NCBI GenBank assembly: GCA_024970065.1
Contig: CP103908.1
Coordinates: 1,860,001 to 1,924,000, forward strand
From: Pediococcus acidilactici
GTDB lineage: Bacteria > Bacillota > Bacilli > Lactobacillales > Lactobacillaceae
Direction of reading: 5' to 3'
DNA length: 64,000 nt
Below are positions 30,393 to 38,250 of the stretch, one piece after another (the stretch's first letter is position 1; every line of letters starts with the position of its first letter). The notes beneath the pieces were generated by a model. That model searched no databases. It was given only the letters and a program-made list of their open reading frames with translations, and had not been told where the DNA came from. Made by a program: the position numbers and the translations under genes.

Positions 30393-31472
30393 ATGGCGTC
30401 ATTTGAAAAACGTGGAAAGAAATATAGAGCTGTTGTATCAGTAATGGATAACGGCGTACGTAGAAAGGTTTCCAAGACCTTCCCCACCAAAAAAGAAGCG
30501 ACTGAGTGGGCTACCATTATGGAAGCCGATAAGTTTCAGAATAAAAAAATTATTGCCTCTTCAATGACCTTTGCAGATTGGTTTAAGATGTGGATGGAAA
30601 ATTATAAGAAGAGCGAAGTTAGAGAATCTACTTACGCTGCTTATAAAAGTGATTACAACGTAATTTCAAAATGTTTTGGGAATACTACTTTAGCTGAATT
30701 AACATACCCATTACTTCAATCTACATTAGACAAAATTGGAAAAAAGAAAAAGCAAGGATCTGTTGCAAATTTAGTAATTAAGATCCGTGCATCATTGAAA
30801 GAAGCGAAATATGAACAGTATATTAAATCCGACATTTATTCAAGATTAAAACCACATGGTATCCGAGTTGATAAAAAGGCTAATGTTTTATCTGCTACAG
30901 AGTTTGAAAAACTACAAAATTATCTTTATCAAAATTACCAAAATAATTTAGTGAACGGCGCTATTCTAGTTGCCCTTGAAACCGGAATGAGAATTGGCGA
31001 AATACTTGCCCTTAATTCGAAAGACGTTTCCGCTGCTTTTCAAACAATCGTTATAAACAAATCATTATCTCATGCCACTAGTAAGATAACACCTCCTAAA
31101 AATAAACATTCAATCAGGACAATAAAAATAACTAAAGAATTAGCCAATGTAATTGAATCTTATGGGTATCACGAAAGTAGAATATTCAATGTGTCTTCAG
31201 ATACAATCCGAAGGAACTTAGATGAAATTATTGAACTACTAAATCTAACCCCTATCACTACACACGGTTTAAGACACTCACACGCCTCTTATTTGTTGTA
31301 TAGAGGTATATCAATTAATTATGTTTCCGCACGCTTAGGACATGCTAATGTCTCAATTACTCAAAGGGTATATGCTCATATGCTCAAGGAAGAAAAACAA
31401 AGAGAGCAAGAAAGAGCAATGAAAATCTTATCAATGTCCCCAAATGTCCCCAAAAGAAGCCAAACCCCTTGA
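30393..31472 (+). CDS. int: Tyrosine integrase
   Basis: 359 residues. N-terminal AP2-like arm-binding domain (MASFEKRGKKYRAVVSV), SAM-like core-binding domain (FADWFKMWMENYKKSEVRESTYAAYKSDY), then the catalytic domain with Arg in ETGMRIGEIL (about 200), HGLRHSHAS (about 290), LGHANVSIT and the Tyr in RVYAHML (about 326). Right-most phage gene, ending a few bases before the host junction. GGAGG precedes ATG 30393. Confidence 0.97.
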   Translation: MASFEKRGKKYRAVVSVMDNGVRRKVSKTFPTKKEATEWATIMEADKFQNKKIIASSMTFADWFKMWMENYKKSEVRESTYAAYKSDYNVISKCFGNTTLAELTYPLLQSTLDKIGKKKKQGSVANLVIKIRASLKEAKYEQYIKSDIYSRLKPHGIRVDKKANVLSATEFEKLQNYLYQNYQNNLVNGAILVALETGMRIGEILALNSKDVSAAFQTIVINKSLSHATSKITPPKNKHSIRTIKITKELANVIESYGYHESRIFNVSSDTIRRNLDEIIELLNLTPITTHGLRHSHASYLLYRGISINYVSARLGHANVSITQRVYAHMLKEEKQREQERAMKILSMSPNVPKRSQTP

Positions 31473-33349
31473 TAAATCAAGGGTTGCAAAACAATAAATA
31501 ATTGATCATCAATCGTAAAGTTTGATAAAACAATTTGGTCGGTAACGGCCGTCAATTTCGTCCCCGGCATATCAATGACGTAATCCAAGTCCGTGATCTG
31601 ATTTAAAATACGTTTGAATAATTTCTCTTTGATTGAATAAAATTGCGATTCCCAACCATATTTTGGATCAGTGTTCATTGGTAAAATTAGGGTACGCTGG
31701 TTGACTAACGCCATGGCCGGCCCTAATTTCTTTGCGTTTTCATTGTATGCGTTTGAAATTGTTTGTACCGGCGCAGCTGGCTCATAATCAATTTGATAAT
31801 AATCGCCAGTGTGCTGGAGCATCGTTACCCGCGGATTTTGAATTCCGTCGATGGTCATTCCATCAATTTGCTCATACGATTGATAACCGGTCCGTACTTT
31901 TTTCAATTCCACCTGCCGGGCGTGAATTAATTTTCCCAGTCCCCGTTCAATTAAGATTTGAGCACTCGGACCATCAATTAACACCACGTTATTTTCCAAC
32001 AATTCGGTAATCTGCCGGTCGGTCAAGTTATTGAAGAACTGGCCACTAACGGCTAATACTTCTTCGGTAAAATGACTTTGTAACGTCCACTTTTCGGGCT
32101 TGCAAGCAATTCCGAAGGTCCCGAATAATTCTAGCCAAGAGTATTCTTGGGGAAGCAACTCTTCGGGATCCCTACCGACCGTGGTTTTAAGGTTAAAAAC
32201 TGCGTCCGGCGAAAAGAGGGCCTTTACACCTGCTAAATGATTTTGCTTCAAGCGATGTTGCATACCTAAATTCATTAAGGGTTTGGATTCCGCTAAAAGA
32301 CGCGCGTAATCATACGTTTCGTCAATCCCGTTGCCCATCATGTCAAATAAGTTTAATAAGATTCCAGAAGCACCCACCATTTGAGTGCTTTCGAGTTGTA
32401 ACTTTGTAAACGCTTTAGATTTTACAAATGGCGAGTACATATAACTCTCTAACTCTGGATAAATGTCAGAACTTTCGCCAACCAACTCGGTGGTAACCCG
32501 GGTAAATCGTTCAAAAGTCCGCGCATACTTCAAGGGAGAGATTTCGTTATACGCTGGCAAATGCGGTCGACTTACTCGGGGATGTCCATCGGCAAGGTTG
32601 TCTAATAACCCGTCCCAATCTCGTCCTTCTACGGCGTGCCATTCGGGAAACGAGCTCATTAAACCAAGGCGAGTGGCTGGTGAAACTCGGTGAACTGCCG
32701 CCGCGATTTTGGCAGCCACCCGTTTCATTTCAGCACGTGCCACACTTAAATAAACAATCCGTTCCGGTGTCGGTTCACCCGGCTGTAACATCTTTTCCAC
32801 GAATGCTTCCCGACTGACCGGTTTCTCCAACATTTTACTGTAAAGCGCCATGTGCCGATCACAAAAACACGCTAACTTGATCGGCGTATGGTTATAGTGG
32901 CGAAAATCGTCTTCTAGCCACAGTTCCTTAGGTTTTAACTTTGCGTACTCCGCGTAAACCGCGGTGATATAATTCACCCAGCGGTCGTCTTGCGGACATG
33001 CAATTGAAGCTGAAACGTGCCCCAGATAGTCGACCATCGTATCAAAACCGAGCTCTGAGGGAACATGATGTCCTCGATCACTGTGCATCAAAGTCGTCCA
33101 AGGATTCAAGCTAGTCGTGACGCCCATTTTCGCCAAACGTTCTGCAACTGACTTAATTGTTGGCAACCAGTGCTCTTGAATTTGCGCGAGCGTAGGGTGC
33201 CCTTGGTTAAGTTCTTCGGGGTTAATGAAAAACACCACGTTATCAATTTGCCCCTGTCTGCAAAAATTAATTAACTTCACTTCTTTTACGGTGTCCCAAT
33301 TGTTGGGATCAATCGCAAATCTTAATGAATATTGGTATGTTTTTGCCAT
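31376..33349 (-). CDS. Glycoside-hydrolase-like protein with prophage-altered C-terminus
   Basis: 657 residues. A TIM-barrel-like N-terminal region (NVVFFINPEELNQGHP, SLNPWTTLMHSDRGHH, ELWLEDDFRHYNHTP) resembles glycoside hydrolases such as GH42-like or GH164-like enzymes, with a later trimerisation-like region (ITELLENNVVLIDGPSAQILIERGL). I do not recognise the exact family. The last 20 or so residues after VLQPLIYQG are read from the antisense of the integrase end, so the native C-terminus was replaced or restored by phage DNA. It follows the PTS IIA gene by five bases and likely acts on the sugar imported by that PTS. Confidence 0.7.
   Translation of the reverse strand: MAKTYQYSLRFAIDPNNWDTVKEVKLINFCRQGQIDNVVFFINPEELNQGHPTLAQIQEHWLPTIKSVAERLAKMGVTTSLNPWTTLMHSDRGHHVPSELGFDTMVDYLGHVSASIACPQDDRWVNYITAVYAEYAKLKPKELWLEDDFRHYNHTPIKLACFCDRHMALYSKMLEKPVSREAFVEKMLQPGEPTPERIVYLSVARAEMKRVAAKIAAAVHRVSPATRLGLMSSFPEWHAVEGRDWDGLLDNLADGHPRVSRPHLPAYNEISPLKYARTFERFTRVTTELVGESSDIYPELESYMYSPFVKSKAFTKLQLESTQMVGASGILLNLFDMMGNGIDETYDYARLLAESKPLMNLGMQHRLKQNHLAGVKALFSPDAVFNLKTTVGRDPEELLPQEYSWLELFGTFGIACKPEKWTLQSHFTEEVLAVSGQFFNNLTDRQITELLENNVVLIDGPSAQILIERGLGKLIHARQVELKKVRTGYQSYEQIDGMTIDGIQNPRVTMLQHTGDYYQIDYEPAAPVQTISNAYNENAKKLGPAMALVNQRTLILPMNTDPKYGWESQFYSIKEKLFKRILNQITDLDYVIDMPGTKLTAVTDQIVLSNFTIDDQLFIVLQPLIYQGVWLLLGTFGDIDKIFIALSCSLCFSSLSI
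31466..31483. other. Palindrome at the phage-host junction (candidate att region)
   Basis: CCCTTGAT-AA-ATCAAGGG is a perfect 8-bp inverted repeat immediately around the integrase stop codon and the 3' end of the host glycoside-hydrolase-like frame. Sites of tyrosine integrases often have such dyads at the core. The other attachment site lies outside the window, so the core cannot be confirmed by comparison. Confidence 0.45.
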
Positions 33350-33354
33350 TGGCT

Positions 33355-33750
33355 TTATCCATTCAATTTAGCATTTACATCAACAACGCCGTTTTGTGCC
33401 TCACTAATCAATGATTGCTTGTCAACGTCCATTCCCATCATTACTTGGTTTGCAAATCCAATCACCATTGGCAGATTCAATCCACTAACCACTTCTAAGT
33501 CTGGGTACTTAGCCATCAAGCGTACAACCACATTTGATGGGGTTCCACCGAGCAAATCAACTGCAACCATCGTCTTGTCTTGATTAGGGTTGTCATTGAT
33601 AAACTCTTCGGCAGCCTTTTGTAAATCTTCCGGACCTTGGTTTGGCTGCAAACCAATTGCCTTCATGTTGTCAATATGGCCTAAAATCATTTCTGCGCTT
33701 TTCAACGTTTCAATTGCCATATTTCCATGACTCATCAACAGTAATCTCAT
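33355..33750 (-). CDS. PTS mannose-family IIA component
   Basis: 131 residues from ATG 33750 (GGAGAAA upstream). Phosphorylated His in LLLMSHGNMA near residue 9 and the conserved VDLLGGTPSN loop identify the man-type IIA fold. It passes phosphate from HPr to a IIB partner. IIB, IIC and IID are absent here; the glycoside-hydrolase gene follows and then the prophage. A promoter and a perfect cre site lie upstream. Confidence 0.92.
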   Translation of the reverse strand: MRLLLMSHGNMAIETLKSAEMILGHIDNMKAIGLQPNQGPEDLQKAAEEFINDNPNQDKTMVAVDLLGGTPSNVVVRLMAKYPDLEVVSGLNLPMVIGFANQVMMGMDVDKQSLISEAQNGVVDVNAKLNG

Positions 33751-33776
33751 AACACGTTTCTCCACATCCTCGAAAT

Positions 33777-33791
33777 TTGAAACCGTTTACT
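33777..33791 (+). promoter_or_regulatory. cre site upstream of the PTS IIA gene
   Basis: TTGAAACCGTTTACT matches the WTGNAANCGNWNNCW consensus at every position. It lies about 50-65 bases downstream of the predicted IIA transcription start, a roadblock position for CcpA. Confidence 0.75.
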
Positions 33792-33848
33792 GTATCCGCT
33801 TCCAAATTCCAGTAAAATAAATGGCTGAATTCCTCAGCTCCAATTCAT

Positions 33849-33877
33849 ATTATGACTAGTTGGTACCAGTATGTCAA
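33849..33877 (-). promoter_or_regulatory. Promoter of the PTS IIA operon
   Basis: Minus strand TTGACA-17-CATAAT, about 100 bases before ATG 33750. No sigma-54 type (GG-N10-GC) element was found, unlike many mannose-PTS operons. Confidence 0.65.
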
Positions 33878-34168
33878 ACGTTAACCGAGCATGCTAAACC
33901 TTGATATCACGGCATTTTGCTTGCTTAGTCATTTTGGTATAGTCCACGTTTTGGCGAATTTTTCCCGATATTACGGCTTCTGTCTAAAAAAATCAAGAAA
34001 GCGGTTTTAAAACGTTTTACTAACGTTTTTATCCGTAAAATGACGACAAAATGTTTACTTAAAGTACATTAATTCACGGGCACTGGACACAAAACCACTT
34101 AAGCGAACGCTGAGATTTTCCTTTCAAGTCACTCTACCCACTTTTTCCGGAAAACATCCAATTACTTT

Positions 34169-34183
34169 TTGTAAACGGTTTCT
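34169..34183 (+). promoter_or_regulatory. cre site in the promoter of the HesB-like gene
   Basis: TTGTAAACGGTTTCT matches the cre consensus fully and occupies the spacer between TTACTT and TATGGT boxes, so CcpA would block this promoter. Confidence 0.7.
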
Positions 34184-34267
34184 TTATGGTAGGATTAGTA
34201 GTGAAAGGGTTTTAGATATTTAAAATAAATAAGCATAATTACCAATAAAGAAGGGAAGCAAACCAAA

Positions 34268-34558
34268 ATGAAATTTTCCGTAACTAACGACGCAGCCAAG
34301 TGGTTTATCAAGGAATTAGATTTGAAACCGGGCGGGGCGGTAAAAATATTCACCAAAATTTATGGGGGAATCCCTACGGTTTATCCAAGCTTTTTCTTGG
34401 GTATCGCGCCCGGAGACAAGGATGACGAATCAACCGCTAAGACGGTTGTCGATGACATTACTTTTTACATCGAATCTGGTAACGAATGGATTGTGGATAC
34501 CCATGACTTAACTGTGGAATACAATGGGCAGGATGTCGATTATCACTTTTCAGATTAA
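34268..34558 (+). CDS. HesB/IscA-like fold protein (YneR type)
   Basis: 96 residues. Begins FSVTNDAAKWFIKELDLKPGGAVKIFTKIYGG, the HesB-like domain start, but lacks the three Cys of true IscA scaffolds, like YneR-type members in Firmicutes. Role unknown; not expected to carry an iron-sulfur cluster by itself. GAAGGGAAG precedes ATG 34268. Its promoter carries a cre site, suggesting carbon control. Confidence 0.82.
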   Translation: MKFSVTNDAAKWFIKELDLKPGGAVKIFTKIYGGIPTVYPSFFLGIAPGDKDDESTAKTVVDDITFYIESGNEWIVDTHDLTVEYNGQDVDYHFSD

Positions 34559-34705
34559 TTTTGCCAGCGTCACCCGTTATCGAACTAAAATGGAGGAACT
34601 ACAAAAAGCTAAAAAATTATTTTCGCGGGTGAAAATTTTTTGGTGAATCATTTTTAGCGGGTGCCTTTATATAGCGCCAAAAGTTAGTTTCTTTCGCTTA
34701 ACTCA

Positions 34706-34749
34706 AAAATCGATCATTAGCCAAGCTTAGGCATAATGATCGATTTTTA
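34706..34749. terminator. Bidirectional terminator
   Basis: AAAAATCGATCATTA-GCC...GGC-ATAATGATCGATTTTT forms a long stem with A/T tails on both sides, ending the HesB-like gene on plus and the acetylesterase on minus. The rest of 34559-34800 shows no gene. Confidence 0.8.
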
Positions 34750-34800
34750 GTTAATGTTCACAAACTATCGACTTTGGTCTCATTCGCTCCATTTTTAACC

Positions 34801-36309
34801 CTAGATTAAATCTTGCGTAGTCAAATCCACCACAAAGGGGCTAACAGGATCACCGACTTCATTGAACAGCGTCAAGGTCGGTGCGTTGCTATATCCGTAC
34901 CGCGCTTGCGTCGTCCCTAGTGGAAAATGAACTTTTAGACTAGCACCCTCAATTTTTGCTGGTACCGCCTGCCATTTTTGTTGCACAAACCCTTCAATTA
35001 ACGGTGGTTGAGTAACTTGTAGTTCTTTAACAAACCAAAAGTGAAAGCAGGTTTGCGCACCTTCCGTGTTAAGCCATCCTAATTGGGGGGTCGCTTGGTA
35101 GCCTTTGCCAGCTAAAATACGACCCACACGTTGACCTGCCAGCCGTTTCGCGGTTGGATGGGGGTTATAGTACTCGCCCGTGTCCGCAATGGAAATTAGG
35201 TGAGTATTAGCCAGTCGCTGCACCACTTTGAGCTGTTGTTGCCTAATTTTTGCCCACGCGTGCCGGTTTACATCCGCATATTTTGGCAGTTGAATTACGT
35301 ACACCGGCAGCGAAACATCCGCAAACGTTGACCGCCAGTCGTTAATTAACGTTTGTAAAAGGCGATCGTAAATTTCGGGGTGATCCGTATCGGTCTCGCC
35401 TTGGTACCAGACCAGCTGACTGAAACGAAAATGGCGGATTTTTTTGACCATTGCGTTAAAGAGCGCCCCCGGCCGCAAGTAACTATCTGGTGTTTTAGGT
35501 GGTGGCCAAGGCGTTTGCCCGACGATATTCAAGGCTTCCCCGATTGGAACGTCGGGGTTGCTTTTCATAAAGTTATACATCAGCCGGTTATGCCGCTTAA
35601 CAGTTTGGTGATAACGCGCAATATCCGCTTTAAAATCAGCATCCGTAATCTTTTCAATATGGCTTAGGAACGGCTTTACAACCCTTTCTGCCAATTGCGC
35701 ATCCTTACGCAAAGACGTCTCGGATATCCAAGTACCAGCAGAGGCCCCGTCCCGCGTACAGCAAACAATGCCGACCGGAATTTTAGGGTTCTGACGTACC
35801 ATTTCTTGGGCAGCATAGTAGCCCACCGCCGAAACGTGTCCTAAATTAGATTTCTTAACTTGGTGCCAGTGGGTCGCTCGTGATTGATATTCCTTAACTT
35901 CACCGTTTTCATAGACAAACGCAGGCTGGGGAACGTTGTAATAGGTAATCGGGGTCGCCGGAATTGTGGCTTGAGCTTGCGCAAAATCTTGGTCTTGGGA
36001 CATCCGAAATCCCACGTTAGATTGCCCCGCCACCAGTAAAACTCGGCCAAAGCGGACATTTTTCAACTTCAACCGCTGATTTTGAACTTCAATTTTAACT
36101 TCAAATGAAGTTCGACAATCGTCAAAAGGTCCAAATTGGCAATTCCACGTGCCATCCTTTCTTACGATTGCCCGTGCAACTCGAGCCCCAATGGTGGTTT
36201 TGACCGTTGCTCCTACAGAGGCCAATCCGCTAATTTGAAATGGCTTGCCGAAGGGCAACATCATATTATCAGAAAATATTTGGTCCACTTGTAACTGATA
36301 ATCTTGCAT
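34801..36309 (-). CDS. SGNH-type carbohydrate acetylesterase (sialate O-acetylesterase family)
   Basis: 502 residues. Nucleophile Ser in LLVAGQSNVGF near residue 95, the conserved WYQGETD motif near residue 310, and a catalytic His in DTGEYYNPHPTAKRLAGQRVG near residue 390 fit the SASA family. No signal peptide, so cytoplasmic; probably removes acetyl groups from imported oligosaccharides. Next to an aldose epimerase and the glycoside-hydrolase/PTS locus, it likely belongs to glycan use. Confidence 0.88.
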   Translation of the reverse strand: MQDYQLQVDQIFSDNMMLPFGKPFQISGLASVGATVKTTIGARVARAIVRKDGTWNCQFGPFDDCRTSFEVKIEVQNQRLKLKNVRFGRVLLVAGQSNVGFRMSQDQDFAQAQATIPATPITYYNVPQPAFVYENGEVKEYQSRATHWHQVKKSNLGHVSAVGYYAAQEMVRQNPKIPVGIVCCTRDGASAGTWISETSLRKDAQLAERVVKPFLSHIEKITDADFKADIARYHQTVKRHNRLMYNFMKSNPDVPIGEALNIVGQTPWPPPKTPDSYLRPGALFNAMVKKIRHFRFSQLVWYQGETDTDHPEIYDRLLQTLINDWRSTFADVSLPVYVIQLPKYADVNRHAWAKIRQQQLKVVQRLANTHLISIADTGEYYNPHPTAKRLAGQRVGRILAGKGYQATPQLGWLNTEGAQTCFHFWFVKELQVTQPPLIEGFVQQKWQAVPAKIEGASLKVHFPLGTTQARYGYSNAPTLTLFNEVGDPVSPFVVDLTTQDLI

Positions 36310-36335
36310 GTAAAATCCTCACTTAGTTATTTTAA

Positions 36336-36378
36336 GCGAAGTAAAGGGCGCTGTTGGGGTTTCTTCCTCACCGCGCCC
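36336..36378 (-). terminator. Hairpin between epimerase and esterase genes
   Basis: Minus strand GGGCGC...GCGCCC stem followed by TTTACTT. It lies after the epimerase stop and before the esterase start, so transcription of the esterase may be partial or independent. Confidence 0.55.
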
Positions 36379-36385
36379 TACTCCG

Positions 36386-37264
36386 TTATTTAAATTCGAT
36401 CGTATACGTAAACGTTTGGGTTTCCTGGGGTTCCAACAGATTATTGCCCTTTTTATTCTTCCAGTCGGTAGGCGTTTCTGCAGCTTCATCAGGTAAACCA
36501 GCAAATGGTTCTATACATAAGAACGGCTCCGTGCGATTTTCCATCGTCCATAAGGTGAGGTATGGAAAGTCCTTGAAGTTCAATTTAACTTCATGAGCAG
36601 TCTCTGGAGAAGTTAGGGACACACTGTCCACCTTTTTTGCATCTAAGATAATCAAACCGTCATTAAACATTTCATGGTTTAACGCCAATTGGCTGTCTTT
36701 GATAGCGTCCCACGGAGCTTTTTTACCATCGCGGAACGGCACTGGCCGGACACCTAAACGTTGAACTTGTTTTTGATGCGGACTAAACGTTAACCGATAA
36801 TTTTCAAAAACACCATCATCATCAATTGGCACGTTAAATGCCGGATGTGAGCCTAACGCGTACGGCATTCGCCGTTTGTCCTGGTTAATAACGTAATAAG
36901 TGGTAATTAACTGATCATTTTTCAACTGATACTCAACCTGAAGCGTAAAATCAAATGGAAACATGCGTTTTGTTTGTTCGTTAGCCTTCAATTCTAGTTT
37001 TACCGCTGTTTCGCTTTGGGCAACCTTTTGCCAATCAAAGTCACGCGCAAAACCGTGTTGAGGCATGGGGTAAGTTTGGCCTTCTAATAAATAACTGTCT
37101 TGATTAGATTTACCAATTGCTGGGAACAGGATCGGTGCGTGCCGTTGCCAAGCTTGACCATTCCAAATATAGTCGTACCCACTTTGCTGGTCAATTACGT
37201 GCGTCAACTGGGCACCCATATTGTCGATTTCAACCGTCAAGTGCTGATTCTTTAACTTAATCAT
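36386..37264 (-). CDS. Aldose 1-epimerase family protein (LacX type)
   Basis: 292 residues. Contains FPAIGKSNQD, the HGFARDFDW His motif, ALGSHPAFNVP with the second His, and catalytic Glu in CIEPFAGLPDEA near the end. LacX-like proteins are mutarotases acting on sugars or sugar phosphates. Complete, normal length, with a typical ribosome site. Confidence 0.9.
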   Translation of the reverse strand: MIKLKNQHLTVEIDNMGAQLTHVIDQQSGYDYIWNGQAWQRHAPILFPAIGKSNQDSYLLEGQTYPMPQHGFARDFDWQKVAQSETAVKLELKANEQTKRMFPFDFTLQVEYQLKNDQLITTYYVINQDKRRMPYALGSHPAFNVPIDDDGVFENYRLTFSPHQKQVQRLGVRPVPFRDGKKAPWDAIKDSQLALNHEMFNDGLIILDAKKVDSVSLTSPETAHEVKLNFKDFPYLTLWTMENRTEPFLCIEPFAGLPDEAAETPTDWKNKKGNNLLEPQETQTFTYTIEFK

Positions 37265-37385
37265 CTAATTTACACCCTTTCTTTTGAGTTCCTCTACTAT
37301 TAGCATGATTCATTTCCAGCGAAATGTAAAGGCTTTCTTTGTTATTAAAACAACTATTTTTCGCGAGGTTTTGTTAAGCCTAGTC

Positions 37386-37414
37386 TTTAGAAAAGACGGG
37401 GGAACTGGTATGAT
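37386..37414 (+). promoter_or_regulatory. Promoter of queT
   Basis: TTTAGA-17-TATGAT with an extended TGG before the -10. Places the start near 37421, giving a leader of about 97 nt. Confidence 0.65.
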
Positions 37415-37420
37415 AGAAAC

Positions 37421-37517
37421 GTTGGAAATTTTTTCCACCGATGGCACTTCCCCAAGTTTTTGGGTTCCTTTGGTCATCGTCATTTAGTAACTAATTAAGT
37501 TATAAAGGAGAATACTT
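37421..37517 (+). promoter_or_regulatory. Candidate preQ1-II-type riboswitch leader
   Basis: The leader contains stems CGATG/CATCG (37439, 37475) enclosing CCCAA/TTGGG (37451, 37460), then a small hairpin TAACT-AATTA-AGTTA (37488-37502) just before the ribosome site. TCCTTT (37466-37471) can pair with AAAGGA (37504-37509) of the Shine-Dalgarno as a pseudoknot. This matches the preQ1-II plan, a class known upstream of COG4708/QueT genes. Core bases were not checked against a model. Confidence 0.5.
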
Positions 37518-38021
37518 ATGTCAACTAAGATGAATGTCCGCGAGATTGTCATTTCGGCAATTGTCGCTGCTTTATACGTTGCTATTACCTTTGTTTTTTC
37601 AGCAGTTAGTTTCGGTCCCCTACAATTTCGGGTCGCTGAAATTTTGAATTGCCTGGTAGTTTATGACCGTCGTTATATTTGGGGTGTCTCTTTGGGGGTT
37701 TTAATTGCTAATTTACAATCTTCTTTAGGAATCATTGACATCACTTGGGGGACTTTAACCACCCTAATTACTTTGAGCGTGGTCATCATTGCCATCCAAA
37801 AATTAACTGACAACCGGGTTAAATTAGCCCTCGCCGTGATTATTACAACCATTCTAATGGGCTTTTTAGTAGCCTTGGAACTTACCTATATTTTAAAAGT
37901 TCCCTTCTTCTACACTTGGGGAACGGTTAGCCTAGGCGAATTCGGCGTAATGTTCATTGGAGCTTTTGTGATGTACGCGCTTGGACAAAGCGTGGATCTT
38001 TCACTTGATAAACGTAGATAA
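37518..38021 (+). CDS. queT: QueT-type queuosine precursor transporter
   Basis: 167 residues. ECF-transporter S-component: five to six hydrophobic helices, starting VREIVISAIVAALYVAITFVF, with FGPLQFRVAEILNCL and the WGVSLGVLIANL segments diagnostic of QueT. It imports a queuosine precursor using a shared ECF module encoded elsewhere. AAAGGAG precedes ATG 37518. Confidence 0.92.
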   Translation: MSTKMNVREIVISAIVAALYVAITFVFSAVSFGPLQFRVAEILNCLVVYDRRYIWGVSLGVLIANLQSSLGIIDITWGTLTTLITLSVVIIAIQKLTDNRVKLALAVIITTILMGFLVALELTYILKVPFFYTWGTVSLGEFGVMFIGAFVMYALGQSVDLSLDKRR

Positions 38022-38037
38022 CTAAAATATGTAGAAT

Positions 38038-38074
38038 AAAAAACGAAGGACTTTTTCAAGGCCCTTCGTTTTTT
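38038..38074. terminator. Terminator after queT
   Basis: AAACGAAGG...CCTTCGTTTTTT stem with A and T tails. It ends the plus-strand queT transcript; the 150 bases to 38250 hold nothing clear. Confidence 0.8.
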
Positions 38075-38250
38075 GTTGTCTTTTATTTTTTTATGTCACT
38101 AAAACCCATTCTTACAGTTCGCTGCCGCATGGACAAAACGAGTTTCCATCGCCATCTTCTCCGATTAACCAAATTTGGACCTCAATCGCCCTAACCGCGA
38201 TTAATGCCTTATTCCATTAGTCCTCAGGAACTGCTCGGGGGCAAAACGCG

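Larger units (their letters stand above)
1..31483. mobile_element. Integrated siphovirus-type prophage (right-hand part; left end outside window)
   Basis: A continuous set of phage modules fills this span in the standard order: tail, head, packaging, late regulator, replication/recombination, early regulators, lysogeny switch and integrase. Late and early genes read leftward; repressor, morons and integrase read rightward. The integrase lies at the right end next to a host gene whose 3' end runs into phage sequence. The lysis cassette and the left attachment site would lie before position 1. Two in-frame stops and one frameshift in early genes suggest some decay, but all structural genes seen are open. 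The end coordinate is the outer edge of a palindrome at the phage-host junction and is approximate. Confidence 0.95.
33766..34267. promoter_or_regulatory. Divergent intergenic region, about 500 bp without a gene
   Basis: Holds the leftward IIA promoter, two perfect cre sites (33777-33791, 34169-34183) and a 12-bp perfect palindrome TAAAACGTTTTA (34008-34019) followed closely by TAACGTTTTTA, a likely LacI/GntR-type operator. The rest is AT-rich with no credible ORF. Confidence 0.6.

Noticed and set aside
33766..34000. Sigma-54 promoter for the mannose-type PTS gene
   Set aside because: No -24/-12 GG...GC pair was found; a good sigma-70 promoter is present instead.
37284..37487. 67-codon frame over the queT promoter and leader
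   Set aside because: Runs across the promoter and the structured leader and has no convincing ribosome site.
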